NCBI GenBank assembly: GCA_964484185.1
Contig: CAZAEQ010000027.1
Location: 1-61,311 of the forward strand
DNA length: 61,311 bases
Direction: 5' to 3'
Source of the DNA: F1-120-MAGs238 sp964484185
Lineage (GTDB): Bacteria > Planctomycetota > Phycisphaerae > Phycisphaerales > UBA1924
The notes beneath the pieces were generated by a model that worked only from the letters and a program-made list of their open reading frames with translations, was not told the DNA's origin and did not search any database. The position numbers were made by a program, and so were the translations under genes. Of the stretch, positions 50,445-59,220 are shown one piece after another (the first letter of the stretch is position 1; each line of letters starts with the position of its first letter).

Positions 50445-50885
50445 TTACCCGGCCTGTGCGAAGCGTTCAGGTGCCGCAAATATTCGCCAGGGTGAAGGGG
50501 GTTCAATCCCCAGAACCGCCAGCGCCTGATCGCGATCGTCACAGACGGTCAGTTGGCGGTCGAGCTGGGTGGTTCGCAGAATGTCGCGGGCCGGTCCTGT
50601 GAGGCCGTAGATCGCAAGATCCCAGCCCTGACTGCGGCACATTTTTGTGACCTTCAGCAGTGAGTTGATCCACGAGCATGTGAATCCTGTCATGGCTGAA
50701 CAATCCAGTGCGAGGCGACCCGCCTGGTGTTTGGCGAGCTTGTGGAGATGTTTATAGATGACAAGGGTCTCTCCATCTTTGACAGAGGAGATAGTGACTC
50801 TTGCAACGGTGACACCCTGGTGCACTGTTGACTCAAGAAGCGTGCCCTGTTGACAATCAAAATGCGATTGAACGACTTCGTACAT
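50445..50885 (-). CDS. STAS-domain (anti-sigma antagonist-like) protein
   Basis: ATG 50885 has GGGGGTG upstream; the longer frame to 51089 lacks coding character. The 146-residue protein carries the STAS fold pattern: VTVARVTISSVKDGETLVIYKHLHKLAK, LALDCSAMTGFTCSWINSLLKVTKMCRSQGWDLAIYGLTGPARDILRTTQLDRQL. The usual phosphorylatable Ser of SpoIIAA (D-S-xG loop) reads CSAMTGFTCSW, so the Ser is near but the context differs. Such proteins bind anti-sigma kinases. No partner gene is adjacent. Confidence 0.75.
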   Translation of the reverse strand: MYEVVQSHFDCQQGTLLESTVHQGVTVARVTISSVKDGETLVIYKHLHKLAKHQAGRLALDCSAMTGFTCSWINSLLKVTKMCRSQGWDLAIYGLTGPARDILRTTQLDRQLTVCDDRDQALAVLGIEPPSPWRIFAAPERFAQAG

Positions 50886-51069
50886 CCAACACCCCCTGCA
50901 AAGTCCGCAGCAGAATCGCCGCGTACAAGTGAAAGATGCCATAGAACGTGATCCGGAGCAAGCGGTGAACATGGGAAAGCTGGGGCCGCGGCGGAAGTTG
51001 AAGCGACTGTGCGGAATATGACGGATATCCGCCGCCGGATTGGGTGCAAAATGCCTGCAACAATGGGTT

Positions 51070-51630
51070 ATGAGCAGTGACACAAGCAACGCGCCGCCTA
51101 TGGGACCTCCAGCAATTCAAGCTCCCTGGAGACTTGCATACCTTGAAGAAGTTGACGCGAAGGAGAAGACGGCGGGTTTACCAAAAACAGGCAGTGGTTC
51201 TTTTTTGTTGGATTACTGGAATACGCCAGCGAAAGATGTTGAGAATCACGTGATTGTCCGTAGCAATAGCGGGCTGATTCTGCTGAACGCGTTTCCATAC
51301 TCAAATGGTCATGTGCTGATCGCGCTCGGTGACGCACGACCAACTCTGCTTGATTACGAGCCAGCGCAACGGGCAGCGTTCTGGAATCTGGTTGAAATCG
51401 CGGCGGACATTGTTCAACGGGCGCTTCAGCCACAAGGAATCAATATTGGAATCAATCAGGGGCGGGCGGCGGGGGCTGGTGTGCCTCAGCACCTGCACGC
51501 GCATCTTGTGCCGCGGTGGGCGGGGGATGTGAATTTTATGACGACGGTGGCGCAGATCAGGGTGGTGCCCAGTTCGCTCGAAGCAATGGCGGCAAGGCTT
51601 CGGGCACACGCGGGTGCGGTTGCCCTTTGA
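51070..51630 (+). CDS. HIT-family nucleotide hydrolase/transferase
   Basis: ATG 51070 is preferred over TTG 51040, although neither has a strong ribosome site. The 186-residue protein has the HIT motif QHLHAHLVPRW (HxHxHxx) and an N-terminal NAFPYSNGHVLIAL. It fits the Ap4A-hydrolase-like or AMP-phosphoramidase branch. The middle His is the nucleophile. Substrate unknown. Confidence 0.88.
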   Translation: MSSDTSNAPPMGPPAIQAPWRLAYLEEVDAKEKTAGLPKTGSGSFLLDYWNTPAKDVENHVIVRSNSGLILLNAFPYSNGHVLIALGDARPTLLDYEPAQRAAFWNLVEIAADIVQRALQPQGINIGINQGRAAGAGVPQHLHAHLVPRWAGDVNFMTTVAQIRVVPSSLEAMAARLRAHAGAVAL

Positions 51631-51761
51631 TGGACGCCGCGATTCCCAACCATACCCCTATTTTGGCGGGATTTGGGTCGGATTCTCGGCCAGTTCTCGG
51701 TCTAAAGATGTGAGCGCGGAATTGACGGATTTGCTGGCGCAGCGCATCAATGGGAATAGCA

Positions 51762-52520
51762 ATGAATCCAGAAGAATCCAATTCGAAGCCTGCTGACACT
51801 GAGAAGCCAACAGCGGCATTGCCCGGCGATATCGCGGATCTGCTTGTTTCGCGCGTGGTGGATGGGGTTGCCACCGAGCGCGACTGGAACGCGTTTGAGT
51901 CGGTTGCGGGCAATGACACGGCGGCGTGGCGCGAACTGGCTGTGAGCCTGGGCGCTTCGCAGCGAGATCAGGCGGCCTTGAGCCGGGCGGTTGAGTTGCA
52001 GATTTCGGCCGCGGCGGTTACAGCACTGCCCAGCGACGAACTCGCGTTGCATCCAATTGAGATATCAACAGCGGGCAAAGTCTGGAATTTTGCTCGCAGC
52101 GGACTTGGCTGGGTTGCAGCGGCCGCGCTGGCGGTCGCGGTGTATTCAGGGAGATTTAATCCGAGCCGCGTGAGCGATCCTCCGAGAGGCGCAAGCACTG
52201 CGAATATCGGTGCGCCATTTGGTAATTATTTCGACAACGAGCCTTCCAGTAAAGACCTTCTAAACGAGTACATGGACCGCGGCATGCGAACCGGCGAAGT
52301 GCTCGGAGAACTGCCCGACAAGTTGTTGCTGCAGGCAACACCGGTCAAGCTTGATGACGGAAGCGATGGCTACGAAGTAGTGTTTGTGCGGCAGATTGTC
52401 GAGCGGGCAAAGATGCCCGACATCTATCAGATACAAAAAGGTTCAAGCGATGAACTTGGCCGCGAAAATGTAAAACAGGTTCCTCTGCGGATTCAAAGCC
52501 CGCGCAAGGGGTCAACGTAA
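51762..52520 (+). CDS. Membrane-anchored anti-sigma-like protein
   Basis: The 252-residue protein (ATG 51762, GGGAAT upstream) has an N-terminal cytoplasmic part: LPGDIADLLVSRVVDGVATERDWNAFESVAGNDTAAWRELAVSLG (residues ~25-65), similar to the short helical domain of anti-sigma factors without the zinc HCC motif. One membrane span follows near 117-132 (GLGWVAAAALAVAVYSG), then an extracytoplasmic part. No sigma gene is adjacent. It is followed by the PDZ protein, separated by 58 bases. Confidence 0.65.
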   Translation: MNPEESNSKPADTEKPTAALPGDIADLLVSRVVDGVATERDWNAFESVAGNDTAAWRELAVSLGASQRDQAALSRAVELQISAAAVTALPSDELALHPIEISTAGKVWNFARSGLGWVAAAALAVAVYSGRFNPSRVSDPPRGASTANIGAPFGNYFDNEPSSKDLLNEYMDRGMRTGEVLGELPDKLLLQATPVKLDDGSDGYEVVFVRQIVERAKMPDIYQIQKGSSDELGRENVKQVPLRIQSPRKGST

Positions 52521-52578
52521 GTTTGTCTTTCAATGTGCATTGGGTATTCTGACGCGCATGTTTATGCAAGGAAGTGGT

Positions 52579-53769
52579 ATGAAAAACATTTGTGGGATTA
52601 CTGGATTGGTTGCGATTGCCGGACTCTGCGCTATCGCCTCGGCTCGCCCGGCGTATCAGGAAGCAAAGAGCACTTCAAGGTCGACGATTTCGGTACAGTC
52701 GAACGACGGCACAGATACGTACGACATTCGCATGACTGATGGGAAAGTGATCGCCAAACGCAACGGCGAAGTGATTCCCGAAGACCGCATCCGCAAGACG
52801 CAGAACGGCGATGAAGTCACGATCGACATTCTCGATGAAGAGGGCAACGTATTGAAGTCGTTCAATCTGAATAAGGCGACATCCCCGAGAGTTCAGATGC
52901 GAGCGTTGGCCGGCCAATCTGGAAAAACCTGGAGCTCTGCGGCACCAAAGGCAGCCAAAGGCGGCTTCCGGGCGATTGAGCCAGTCGAAGGGTTTGCCCT
53001 CGCAACGGCTCCTGATATGACGGACAACCCGCCGCCAGTCATGGTCGGTGTCACCATGTCAGAACCCGAAGCCTCAGTGCTTGAGTTCCTGAAGCTTGAA
53101 AAGGGCGTGGTTTTTGACCGCGTGATTGACGATTTGCCAGCCGCCAAAAGCGGGGTAAAAGCCGGAGACATTCTGGTCGAGGTCAAGGGCGAAAAGAACA
53201 TTGATCAGGAGCGGTTTCGTGAAATCCTCCGCGGCACCAAGGCCGGCGACACACTGGAAATCAAAGTCGCACGCGCAGGTGGCGAAATACAAACACTGAA
53301 CCTCTCGCTCGTCGCGTTCGATGCAAAAGCACTCGGTCGCGCTGAGCCCGGCGAAGACATGTACAAGAGCCCGCTCGAGGTGTATTCGCACGGCGGTTCA
53401 CACAAGAACTGGGACGATGCACACAAGGCGCTGACCGAGGCTATGGCGAATCTCAAGAGCGCCAAAATCGACGAGAAAGTCCAGAAGAGCATCAAAGAAT
53501 CGCTTGCCAAAGCCATGGAATCGTTGGCCGAGGCCAAAGAGTCGATGCGCGATGTTCAGATTTTCTCAAACAACGGCCAATGGAACCAGGCGACCCCAAA
53601 ACTTCGCATGGCGCCCAACGGCCAGAACAAACTCATGGTTGTTCCTGGAACTCCGATACCTCCGATGCCGGGAGTGGACGACGAGCGCATCAATAATTTA
53701 GAGCAGAAGGTTGATGACCTCAACAAGAAGCTCGATGCGATCATGGAACTTCTGAAAGATCGCAAGTAA
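52579..53769 (+). CDS. Secreted PDZ-domain protein
   Basis: ATG 52579 has AAGGAA upstream. The 396-residue protein has a signal peptide (MKNICGITGLVAIAGLCAIASA), a middle PDZ domain (~140-235) with GVVFDRVIDDLPAAKSGVKAGDILVEVKG, and two helical stretches. The last ~35 residues form a coiled coil (LEQKVDDLNKKLDAIMELLKDRK). No protease domain is present, so it is a binding or scaffold protein. It may work with the anti-sigma-like protein upstream. A strong terminator follows. Confidence 0.8.
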   Translation: MKNICGITGLVAIAGLCAIASARPAYQEAKSTSRSTISVQSNDGTDTYDIRMTDGKVIAKRNGEVIPEDRIRKTQNGDEVTIDILDEEGNVLKSFNLNKATSPRVQMRALAGQSGKTWSSAAPKAAKGGFRAIEPVEGFALATAPDMTDNPPPVMVGVTMSEPEASVLEFLKLEKGVVFDRVIDDLPAAKSGVKAGDILVEVKGEKNIDQERFREILRGTKAGDTLEIKVARAGGEIQTLNLSLVAFDAKALGRAEPGEDMYKSPLEVYSHGGSHKNWDDAHKALTEAMANLKSAKIDEKVQKSIKESLAKAMESLAEAKESMRDVQIFSNNGQWNQATPKLRMAPNGQNKLMVVPGTPIPPMPGVDDERINNLEQKVDDLNKKLDAIMELLKDRK

Positions 53770-53853
53770 TTGCGAAACCGGGACTGCCCAGGTCCCAAGG
53801 AAGTTCGAATAACTTAGACCCCTTTCGCGCCGCGGGTGGTCCGCGGCGTCTAG

Positions 53854-53889
53854 AAGCCCCGGGACGCGCGTCGCGGGGCTTTGTTTTTT
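53854..53889 (+). terminator. Intrinsic terminator after the PDZ gene
   Basis: AGCCCCG pairs with CGGGGCT around GGACGCGCGTCG, with TTTGTTTTTTT following on the plus strand. A second GCCGCGG/CCGCGGC stem precedes it. Confidence 0.85.
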
Positions 53890-54025
53890 TGCCTGTCCCG
53901 CGCTATTTACGCTGCAATTTTCTACTCTGGTCGAACCGGTGACCGGTATGATCCGATAAGTAAAGTGCGCGAAGTGGACTTGCGAAAGCCATGGCCGCGG
54001 ATGTCGGTATTTTGGGAGCACCTTT

Positions 54026-55069
54026 GTGAGCAACGACCCCATCAATCAAGTGCAGGCGGCGTATCAGAAGCTGCGGACCGAGATCCATCGCGTCATCGTG
54101 GGCCAGGATGAAGTTGTCGATCAGATGTTGATCTCGATCTTCTGCCGCTCGCACGCGATCGTGGTGGGGGTGCCCGGACTCGCCAAGACGTTGCTCATTT
54201 CCACAATCGCCCGCAGCCTCAATCTCCAGTTCTCTCGCATTCAGTTCACACCCGACCTGATGCCATCAGACATCACCGGCACCGAAGTGATTCAAGAAGA
54301 CAAAGTCAGCGGCCAGCGCTCGCTGCGATTTGTCAAAGGCCCGGTCTTCGCCAACATCGTGCTCGCCGACGAGATCAACCGCACACCGCCGAAGACCCAG
54401 GCCGCACTTCTCGAAGCCATGCAAGAGCGACAGGTCACTACAGGTGGCCAGCGCCACGCATTGCCCGACCCGTTCTTTGTACTCGCAACCCAGAATCCGA
54501 TTGAGCAGGAAGGCACCTATCCGCTTCCCGAAGCCCAGCTCGATCGCTTCATGTTCATGATCAACATCGGGTATCCAACCGCAGAAGAGGAACTTGAAAT
54601 CGTCCGCCGCAGCGCGACCAAGGGCGAGTTCCGAATCGACCAGGTGCTGGGCGCTGAAGAAATCGCCGCGGTGCAGACGCTGGTGCGCCAGATGCCCGCG
54701 GCCGATCACGTGATTAAGTACGCACTGCGGCTGGTTCGTGCCACGCGCGTCAACGAAACCAGTGACGACGGCATCGCACGTCCCAAACTGGCCAAGGCCT
54801 ATCTCTCCTGGGGCGCAGGCCCACGCGCAAGCGAATTCCTTATTCTCGCGGCCAAGGCCCGAGCGGTTCTCAGCGGTTCGACGCATGTCACTCCGGAACA
54901 TATCAAGGCAATCGCCAAACCCGTGCTTCGTCACCGTCTTGCAACCAACTACAACGCGGAAGCAGACGGTGTGACGACCGATCGGATCATTGATAATCTG
55001 CTCGCGGAAATACCCCTGGAAAGCAGCGACGCATTGGAAAAGAAGCAGATGAGTGAAGTCCTTCGCTAA
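54026..55069 (+). CDS. MoxR-family AAA+ ATPase
   Basis: GTG 54026 has GGGAG eight bases upstream. The 347-residue protein has Walker A in GVPGLAKTLL, FTPDLMPSDITG, Walker B in IVLADEINRTPPKTQAALLEAMQE, and sensor ATQNPIEQEGTYPLPEAQLDRFM, then a lid domain ending VLRHRL. MoxR ATPases are chaperones for vWA proteins. A DUF58/vWA operon is in the window, but this gene is not next to it. It lies 27 bases before the P-type ATPase. Confidence 0.92.
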   Translation: MSNDPINQVQAAYQKLRTEIHRVIVGQDEVVDQMLISIFCRSHAIVVGVPGLAKTLLISTIARSLNLQFSRIQFTPDLMPSDITGTEVIQEDKVSGQRSLRFVKGPVFANIVLADEINRTPPKTQAALLEAMQERQVTTGGQRHALPDPFFVLATQNPIEQEGTYPLPEAQLDRFMFMINIGYPTAEEELEIVRRSATKGEFRIDQVLGAEEIAAVQTLVRQMPAADHVIKYALRLVRATRVNETSDDGIARPKLAKAYLSWGAGPRASEFLILAAKARAVLSGSTHVTPEHIKAIAKPVLRHRLATNYNAEADGVTTDRIIDNLLAEIPLESSDALEKKQMSEVLR

Positions 55070-55096
55070 GCGGCTGACTGGTCTAGCCTTGGATGC

Positions 55097-57070
55097 ATGG
55101 AAGCGGAAGCGAAAGTTCATCCAGTATTCAACCCACACATGCAGCTGGCAGCTTCGATTGCTGCTGGCGTGCTCCTGTTCACTGGCGTATTAATCTCCAA
55201 GTTTGGTGCCGATGGTCTGCAAGCGCCGTCGACCGTTCTGGCGTGGATCAGCCTCGCGATCGGCCTGGTCTACGGCGGCCGTGCCGCGATTGAAGCAATT
55301 GGCGCGAAAAAATTCGACATCGATGTGTTGATGGTCGTCGGCGCTGTCCTCGCGGCGGCAATTGGTCATCCGCAGGAAGGTGCCCTGCTTCTGTTCCTCT
55401 TCTCGCTTTCGGGCGCACTTGAAGAACTGGCGATGGAGCGCACGCAGCGCGAAATCAAGGCGTTGCACAAATTGATGCCCAGCGAAGCGATGGTGCAGCG
55501 CGCGGGGGCGTGGGTCAAAATCAGGCCCGATGAACTCGTCATTGGGGATCGAGTCATGGTTCGGCCCGGCGATCGCATTCCGACTGATTGCCGCGTAGTT
55601 GAGGGAAGTACAGAGATTGACCAATCGGCAATTACCGGCGAATCGCAGCCGCGATTTGTGCAGAAAGGCGATGATCTGTACGCGGGTACGATCAACACCG
55701 ATGACCCTGTCGAAGCAACGGTGACGCGCCTCTCAACCGATTCAAGTCTGCAGAAAATCCTGAACCTGGTCATGTCGGCGCGCGAAGAGCGCGAACCGGT
55801 CCAGCGGTTCATCGACAAACTCGACCAGCCGTATTCAATCAGCGTCATGGTCGTGTCGATCGCTGTGCTGCTCATCTGGTGGGGCGTGCTTGGTCGCGAG
55901 CTGAAAGATGCAACCTACACCGCCATCACATTGCTGATCGTTGCCTCGCCGTGTGCGCTTGTTATCGCCACGCCAACCGCGACGCTCTCGGCGATTGCTC
56001 GGGGTGCACGCTCAGGTGTGCTGTTCAAAGGCGGCCAGGCGATCGAGCGACTCTCACAGGTCCGCGCTGTCTGCTTTGACAAGACCGGAACACTCACTAT
56101 CGGCCGCCCACGCGTTCACGAAGTTCACACTGTCGCCTGGAGCGATGAAAATAATCTGATCGCGATGGCCGCCGGCCTCGAGCAAGGTTCCTCTCACCCG
56201 ATCGCGCAGGCAATCAAAGACGAAGCCGCCGCGAGACATATTCAGCCCGCCACTCTCAACACAGTCGAACACACCACCGGCCGCGGCATGATGGGCCTCA
56301 TGGGCCACTGCCCGGTTCGACTGGGCAACCTGCAACACACCGCCGAACTCATCCCCGAGTGCTTCAAAATCCGCGTCCAGGAAGTGCTCGAATCTGTGCA
56401 GCAACGCGGCCACATCGGCGTGGTCGTCTCACACGCCTGCCCCGAAAAAGCAGGCGGCGGGGAAGCGGCCGTCATCATTATGGAAGATGCCGTCCGTCCG
56501 GGTGCCACGCAGCTCGTGCAGAGATTGCACGCACTTGGCATCAAGCCAGTCGTCATGCTCACCGGCGACAACCGCCTTACTGCACAAAGCGTGGCAACCG
56601 AGCTGGGCCTGGATCGATTCGAAGCGGAGTTGCTGCCACAGGACAAGGTGCGGATCGTCCAGGAACTGAAAAAGAAGGGCAAGGTCGGCGTGATTGGCGA
56701 TGGCGTCAACGATGCACCGGCACTCGCGGCAGCAGATGTCGCAATTGGCATCGGCTCGATCGGCACCGAAGCCGCACTTGAAAATGCAGACATCGTGCTG
56801 CTCTCGGACGACCTCTCGGTCGCGCCCTGGGCGATTCAACTTGCTCGCCGCACACGAACGGTGATTCTCATCAATCTTGTGTTTGCCATGAGCGTCATGG
56901 CGATCATGTCTGTGGTGACAATCATCGCGAGCTTACAGAGTCGCCCGATCCCGCTCTCTTTGGGCGTGCTTGCTCACGAAGGCGGCACGGTGCTCGTGGT
57001 CGCCAACTCATTGGGCCTGCTGCTGATGCGCAAGCCCCCGAGTGAAACGTCTACTCGCATCAAGAAATAA
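55097..57070 (+). CDS. P1B-4-type metal-transporting ATPase
   Basis: The 657-residue protein has no N-terminal metal-binding domain, as in the P1B-4 group. Its motifs are ITGES (actuator), SPCALVIATP in span 4 (~284; SPC rather than CPC), DKTGT (~328), TGDN, GDGVNDAPAL and a C-terminal HEGGT (~626). SPC plus HEGGT is the P1B-4 pattern (CoaT/PfeT-like), linked to cobalt, nickel or iron(II) efflux. Six to seven spans. Feo iron uptake genes are in the window, which would fit iron efflux balancing. The metal is not proved by sequence. It overlaps spoVR by 11 bases. Confidence 0.88.
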   Translation: MEAEAKVHPVFNPHMQLAASIAAGVLLFTGVLISKFGADGLQAPSTVLAWISLAIGLVYGGRAAIEAIGAKKFDIDVLMVVGAVLAAAIGHPQEGALLLFLFSLSGALEELAMERTQREIKALHKLMPSEAMVQRAGAWVKIRPDELVIGDRVMVRPGDRIPTDCRVVEGSTEIDQSAITGESQPRFVQKGDDLYAGTINTDDPVEATVTRLSTDSSLQKILNLVMSAREEREPVQRFIDKLDQPYSISVMVVSIAVLLIWWGVLGRELKDATYTAITLLIVASPCALVIATPTATLSAIARGARSGVLFKGGQAIERLSQVRAVCFDKTGTLTIGRPRVHEVHTVAWSDENNLIAMAAGLEQGSSHPIAQAIKDEAAARHIQPATLNTVEHTTGRGMMGLMGHCPVRLGNLQHTAELIPECFKIRVQEVLESVQQRGHIGVVVSHACPEKAGGGEAAVIIMEDAVRPGATQLVQRLHALGIKPVVMLTGDNRLTAQSVATELGLDRFEAELLPQDKVRIVQELKKKGKVGVIGDGVNDAPALAAADVAIGIGSIGTEAALENADIVLLSDDLSVAPWAIQLARRTRTVILINLVFAMSVMAIMSVVTIIASLQSRPIPLSLGVLAHEGGTVLVVANSLGLLLMRKPPSETSTRIKK

Positions 57071-58625
57071 TGTGTGCTGGCGCGGGTGTGTCGTCATTAA
57101 TGCGTTCGCGCTTGGGCTTGTCATTGGGATCATTCACCGACAGAATCGACATCTCGTCATTCACACGCATTTGCAGGTGCACCGGCCGGCCCCAGAGCAG
57201 CCGCAGATTTCGCAGCGTTTCCACAGCCTTGGCGGCGTCAATCTCAACGCCAATGTAGTTGTGAGCCAGGAACAACTCGCCGCGGTTCATGTAGTTTCCG
57301 TCTACAACATAGATGAAGGGCTGCCCCGAATTCGTCAGGTAATGAAGAATTGTTCCCTTCACCTGTGCGAAATCGCGCGTCACAATCCGCATCTGCCCCG
57401 TCGCCGGGTCTTTGCGGTACTGGTACATATGGTGCTTCTCGACAAACTCCGGAGTCAGGAATTCATCGATAAAACTGACATCGTTGAAGATCTTGCGAGT
57501 CTCAAAGATCTTGTCGCGACCCTTCATCGATTTGTCATCAAACCGTTCGCGTTCGCCCACGCCTTCCAGCCGCTCCCAGGCTGGCCCGTGCTGACCCATG
57601 TTCCAACGCCGCTCAATATCTTTGTAAAGCTCAACACCAATCTTGTATGGATTGAACCCGCCTGGCGGCATGTGCACCACGCCCGAATGCTGATCCGCAT
57701 AATCAATAATTTCGCACGCTTCGAGGAAGTGGCTCGTCATCAGCTTTGAATGCCAATACGTCGCCCATCCCTCGTTCATGATCTTGGTCATGCCCTGGGG
57801 CGCGAAGTAGTACGCCTCATCGCGAATAATGTTGAGAATGTCGCGCTGCCATTCTTCGAGCTGGCCGTGCCGCAGAACAAAGAGCAGAATGTCGCGCGTC
57901 GGCACCGCCGGAATCTTCCGCTTGCCTTCCTTGGCTTTGTCCTCAAACGCCTTCTTCTGCTTCTCAAGCTCCGATTCTGGATTGATGAACCGGTCCATGT
58001 AGTCTTTGGCCTGGAACCGGTCCGGGTGAAACTCGCCATCATCCAGCGTGTGAGCCGGAGCTTTGGATTCCCCACGCTTTACAAACATCGAATGCGGATC
58101 AATAAGGTGTTCGAGAGAGTGACAGAGGTCTAAGAACTTCTCGACGGCATCCTGTCCGCGCCGATCGATGTGCCGCCGCACCCGCGTGCTGTGATTGGCC
58201 ATCTCATCCATCATCTTGCGGTTTGTGCGGCTGAACCAGTGGTTATGAGTAAAGAAATCCGCGTGGCCATAGACATGGGCCATCACCAGTTTCTGATCGG
58301 TCGTACTGTTACTTTCCTGCAAGTAGGCGTAACACGGATTGGTATTGACAACCATCTCGTAAATGCGGCCCAACCCATACGCATCGCGTTTGGAGAGCTT
58401 GTCATATTCCATGCCCCAGCGCCAATGCGGATAGCGCGTCGGAAATCCGCCATACGCCGCGATCTGATTCATCGTTTCAAAATCAAGTTTCTCAAAAACC
58501 ACATCGCAGAAATCCAGGCCATACTCGCGGGCCTTGTCCTGAATGCGACGCATGTGATCCCGAAGATCCTGCGGCAGGTCTGTTGATGTCCGAAGAGCCA
58601 TGTCCGTTTTATCGGCCATTGTCAT
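57060..58625 (-). CDS. SpoVR family protein
   Basis: The 521-residue protein matches the SpoVR family: LDFCDVVFEKLDFETMNQIAAYGGFPTRYPHWRWGMEYDKLSK, then YEMVVNTNPCYAYLQESN and VMAHVYGHADFFTHNHWFS. The C-terminal part has RPVHLQMRVND. SpoVR acts in Bacillus spore cortex formation but is widespread in non-sporulating bacteria, often with a Ser/Thr kinase and a vWA protein; here its neighbours are a MoxR gene and a P-type ATPase. The start may be ATG 58625 or 58619. It converges on the P-type ATPase. Confidence 0.9.
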   Translation of the reverse strand: MTMADKTDMALRTSTDLPQDLRDHMRRIQDKAREYGLDFCDVVFEKLDFETMNQIAAYGGFPTRYPHWRWGMEYDKLSKRDAYGLGRIYEMVVNTNPCYAYLQESNSTTDQKLVMAHVYGHADFFTHNHWFSRTNRKMMDEMANHSTRVRRHIDRRGQDAVEKFLDLCHSLEHLIDPHSMFVKRGESKAPAHTLDDGEFHPDRFQAKDYMDRFINPESELEKQKKAFEDKAKEGKRKIPAVPTRDILLFVLRHGQLEEWQRDILNIIRDEAYYFAPQGMTKIMNEGWATYWHSKLMTSHFLEACEIIDYADQHSGVVHMPPGGFNPYKIGVELYKDIERRWNMGQHGPAWERLEGVGERERFDDKSMKGRDKIFETRKIFNDVSFIDEFLTPEFVEKHHMYQYRKDPATGQMRIVTRDFAQVKGTILHYLTNSGQPFIYVVDGNYMNRGELFLAHNYIGVEIDAAKAVETLRNLRLLWGRPVHLQMRVNDEMSILSVNDPNDKPKRERINDDTPAPAHIIS

Positions 58626-58714
58626 ATGACTATTCGCCGCGGACGGGCGAAAGTTCTGCTATTCGTAGAAGGTCTCTACTGAGTTATTTGGCCATTCCGC
58701 GGCGGGCACAGTCT

Positions 58715-59188
58715 TCAATAAGTCGAACTGGCCACTAGTCCGATGATCACGTCGACAATGATGAGAATGACGATCCAGGCCACCAGCTTGGCGACAGCGC
58801 GATATTTCCCGGTGGCCTTGACAGTGCGCAGGCGGCGAATCGCAATGATACAAAGGACGCCGATCGCAACATCGGCCAGTGCGCTCGTGCCCATTCGAAT
58901 AAACCAGGACGATCCAGCAGACCCGAGCGAGCTGTTAAATGAGTAACGGAAACTTGCCCAAATCCACCACAGCGTCATCAAGATCGAACGAATAGCTATT
59001 GCCCAGACCAAATAGCGCAATGCCGTGAGCAATACGTTCGTCGACTCGCCGCGCAGTGACAGCGAGATCTCGTCGCCGCACTCTGGACAACACGGCTGTG
59101 CACACCCGCGCAACGAATAGCCACACGAAGGGCAAGCCGCATCATTTTGCGACAGGAACTGAACAACCTGCGAAGGATCGCCGCTCAT
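58715..59188 (-). CDS. Zinc-ribbon membrane protein
   Basis: The 157-residue protein has an N-terminal zinc ribbon (CPSCGYSLRGCAQPCCPECG, residues ~19-38). Three membrane spans follow (~55-75, ~95-115, ~135-155). CPxCGYxLxG ribbons before a few spans are common in planctomycetes. The ribbon would be in the cytoplasm. It starts 32 bases downstream of leuS. Function unknown. Confidence 0.7.
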   Translation of the reverse strand: MSGDPSQVVQFLSQNDAACPSCGYSLRGCAQPCCPECGDEISLSLRGESTNVLLTALRYLVWAIAIRSILMTLWWIWASFRYSFNSSLGSAGSSWFIRMGTSALADVAIGVLCIIAIRRLRTVKATGKYRAVAKLVAWIVILIIVDVIIGLVASSTY

Positions 59189-59220
59189 GGCTTAACTCTA
59201 TCAGAAACGCCGCAGGCGAG

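Noticed and set aside
50490..50530. tRNA-like T-arm GGGGGTTCAATCCCC
   Set aside because: It lies in the coding part of the STAS gene, and no cloverleaf or anticodon arm precedes it.
54266..55138. 290-codon minus-strand frame
   Set aside because: Antisense to the MoxR gene, whose Walker motifs are on the plus strand.
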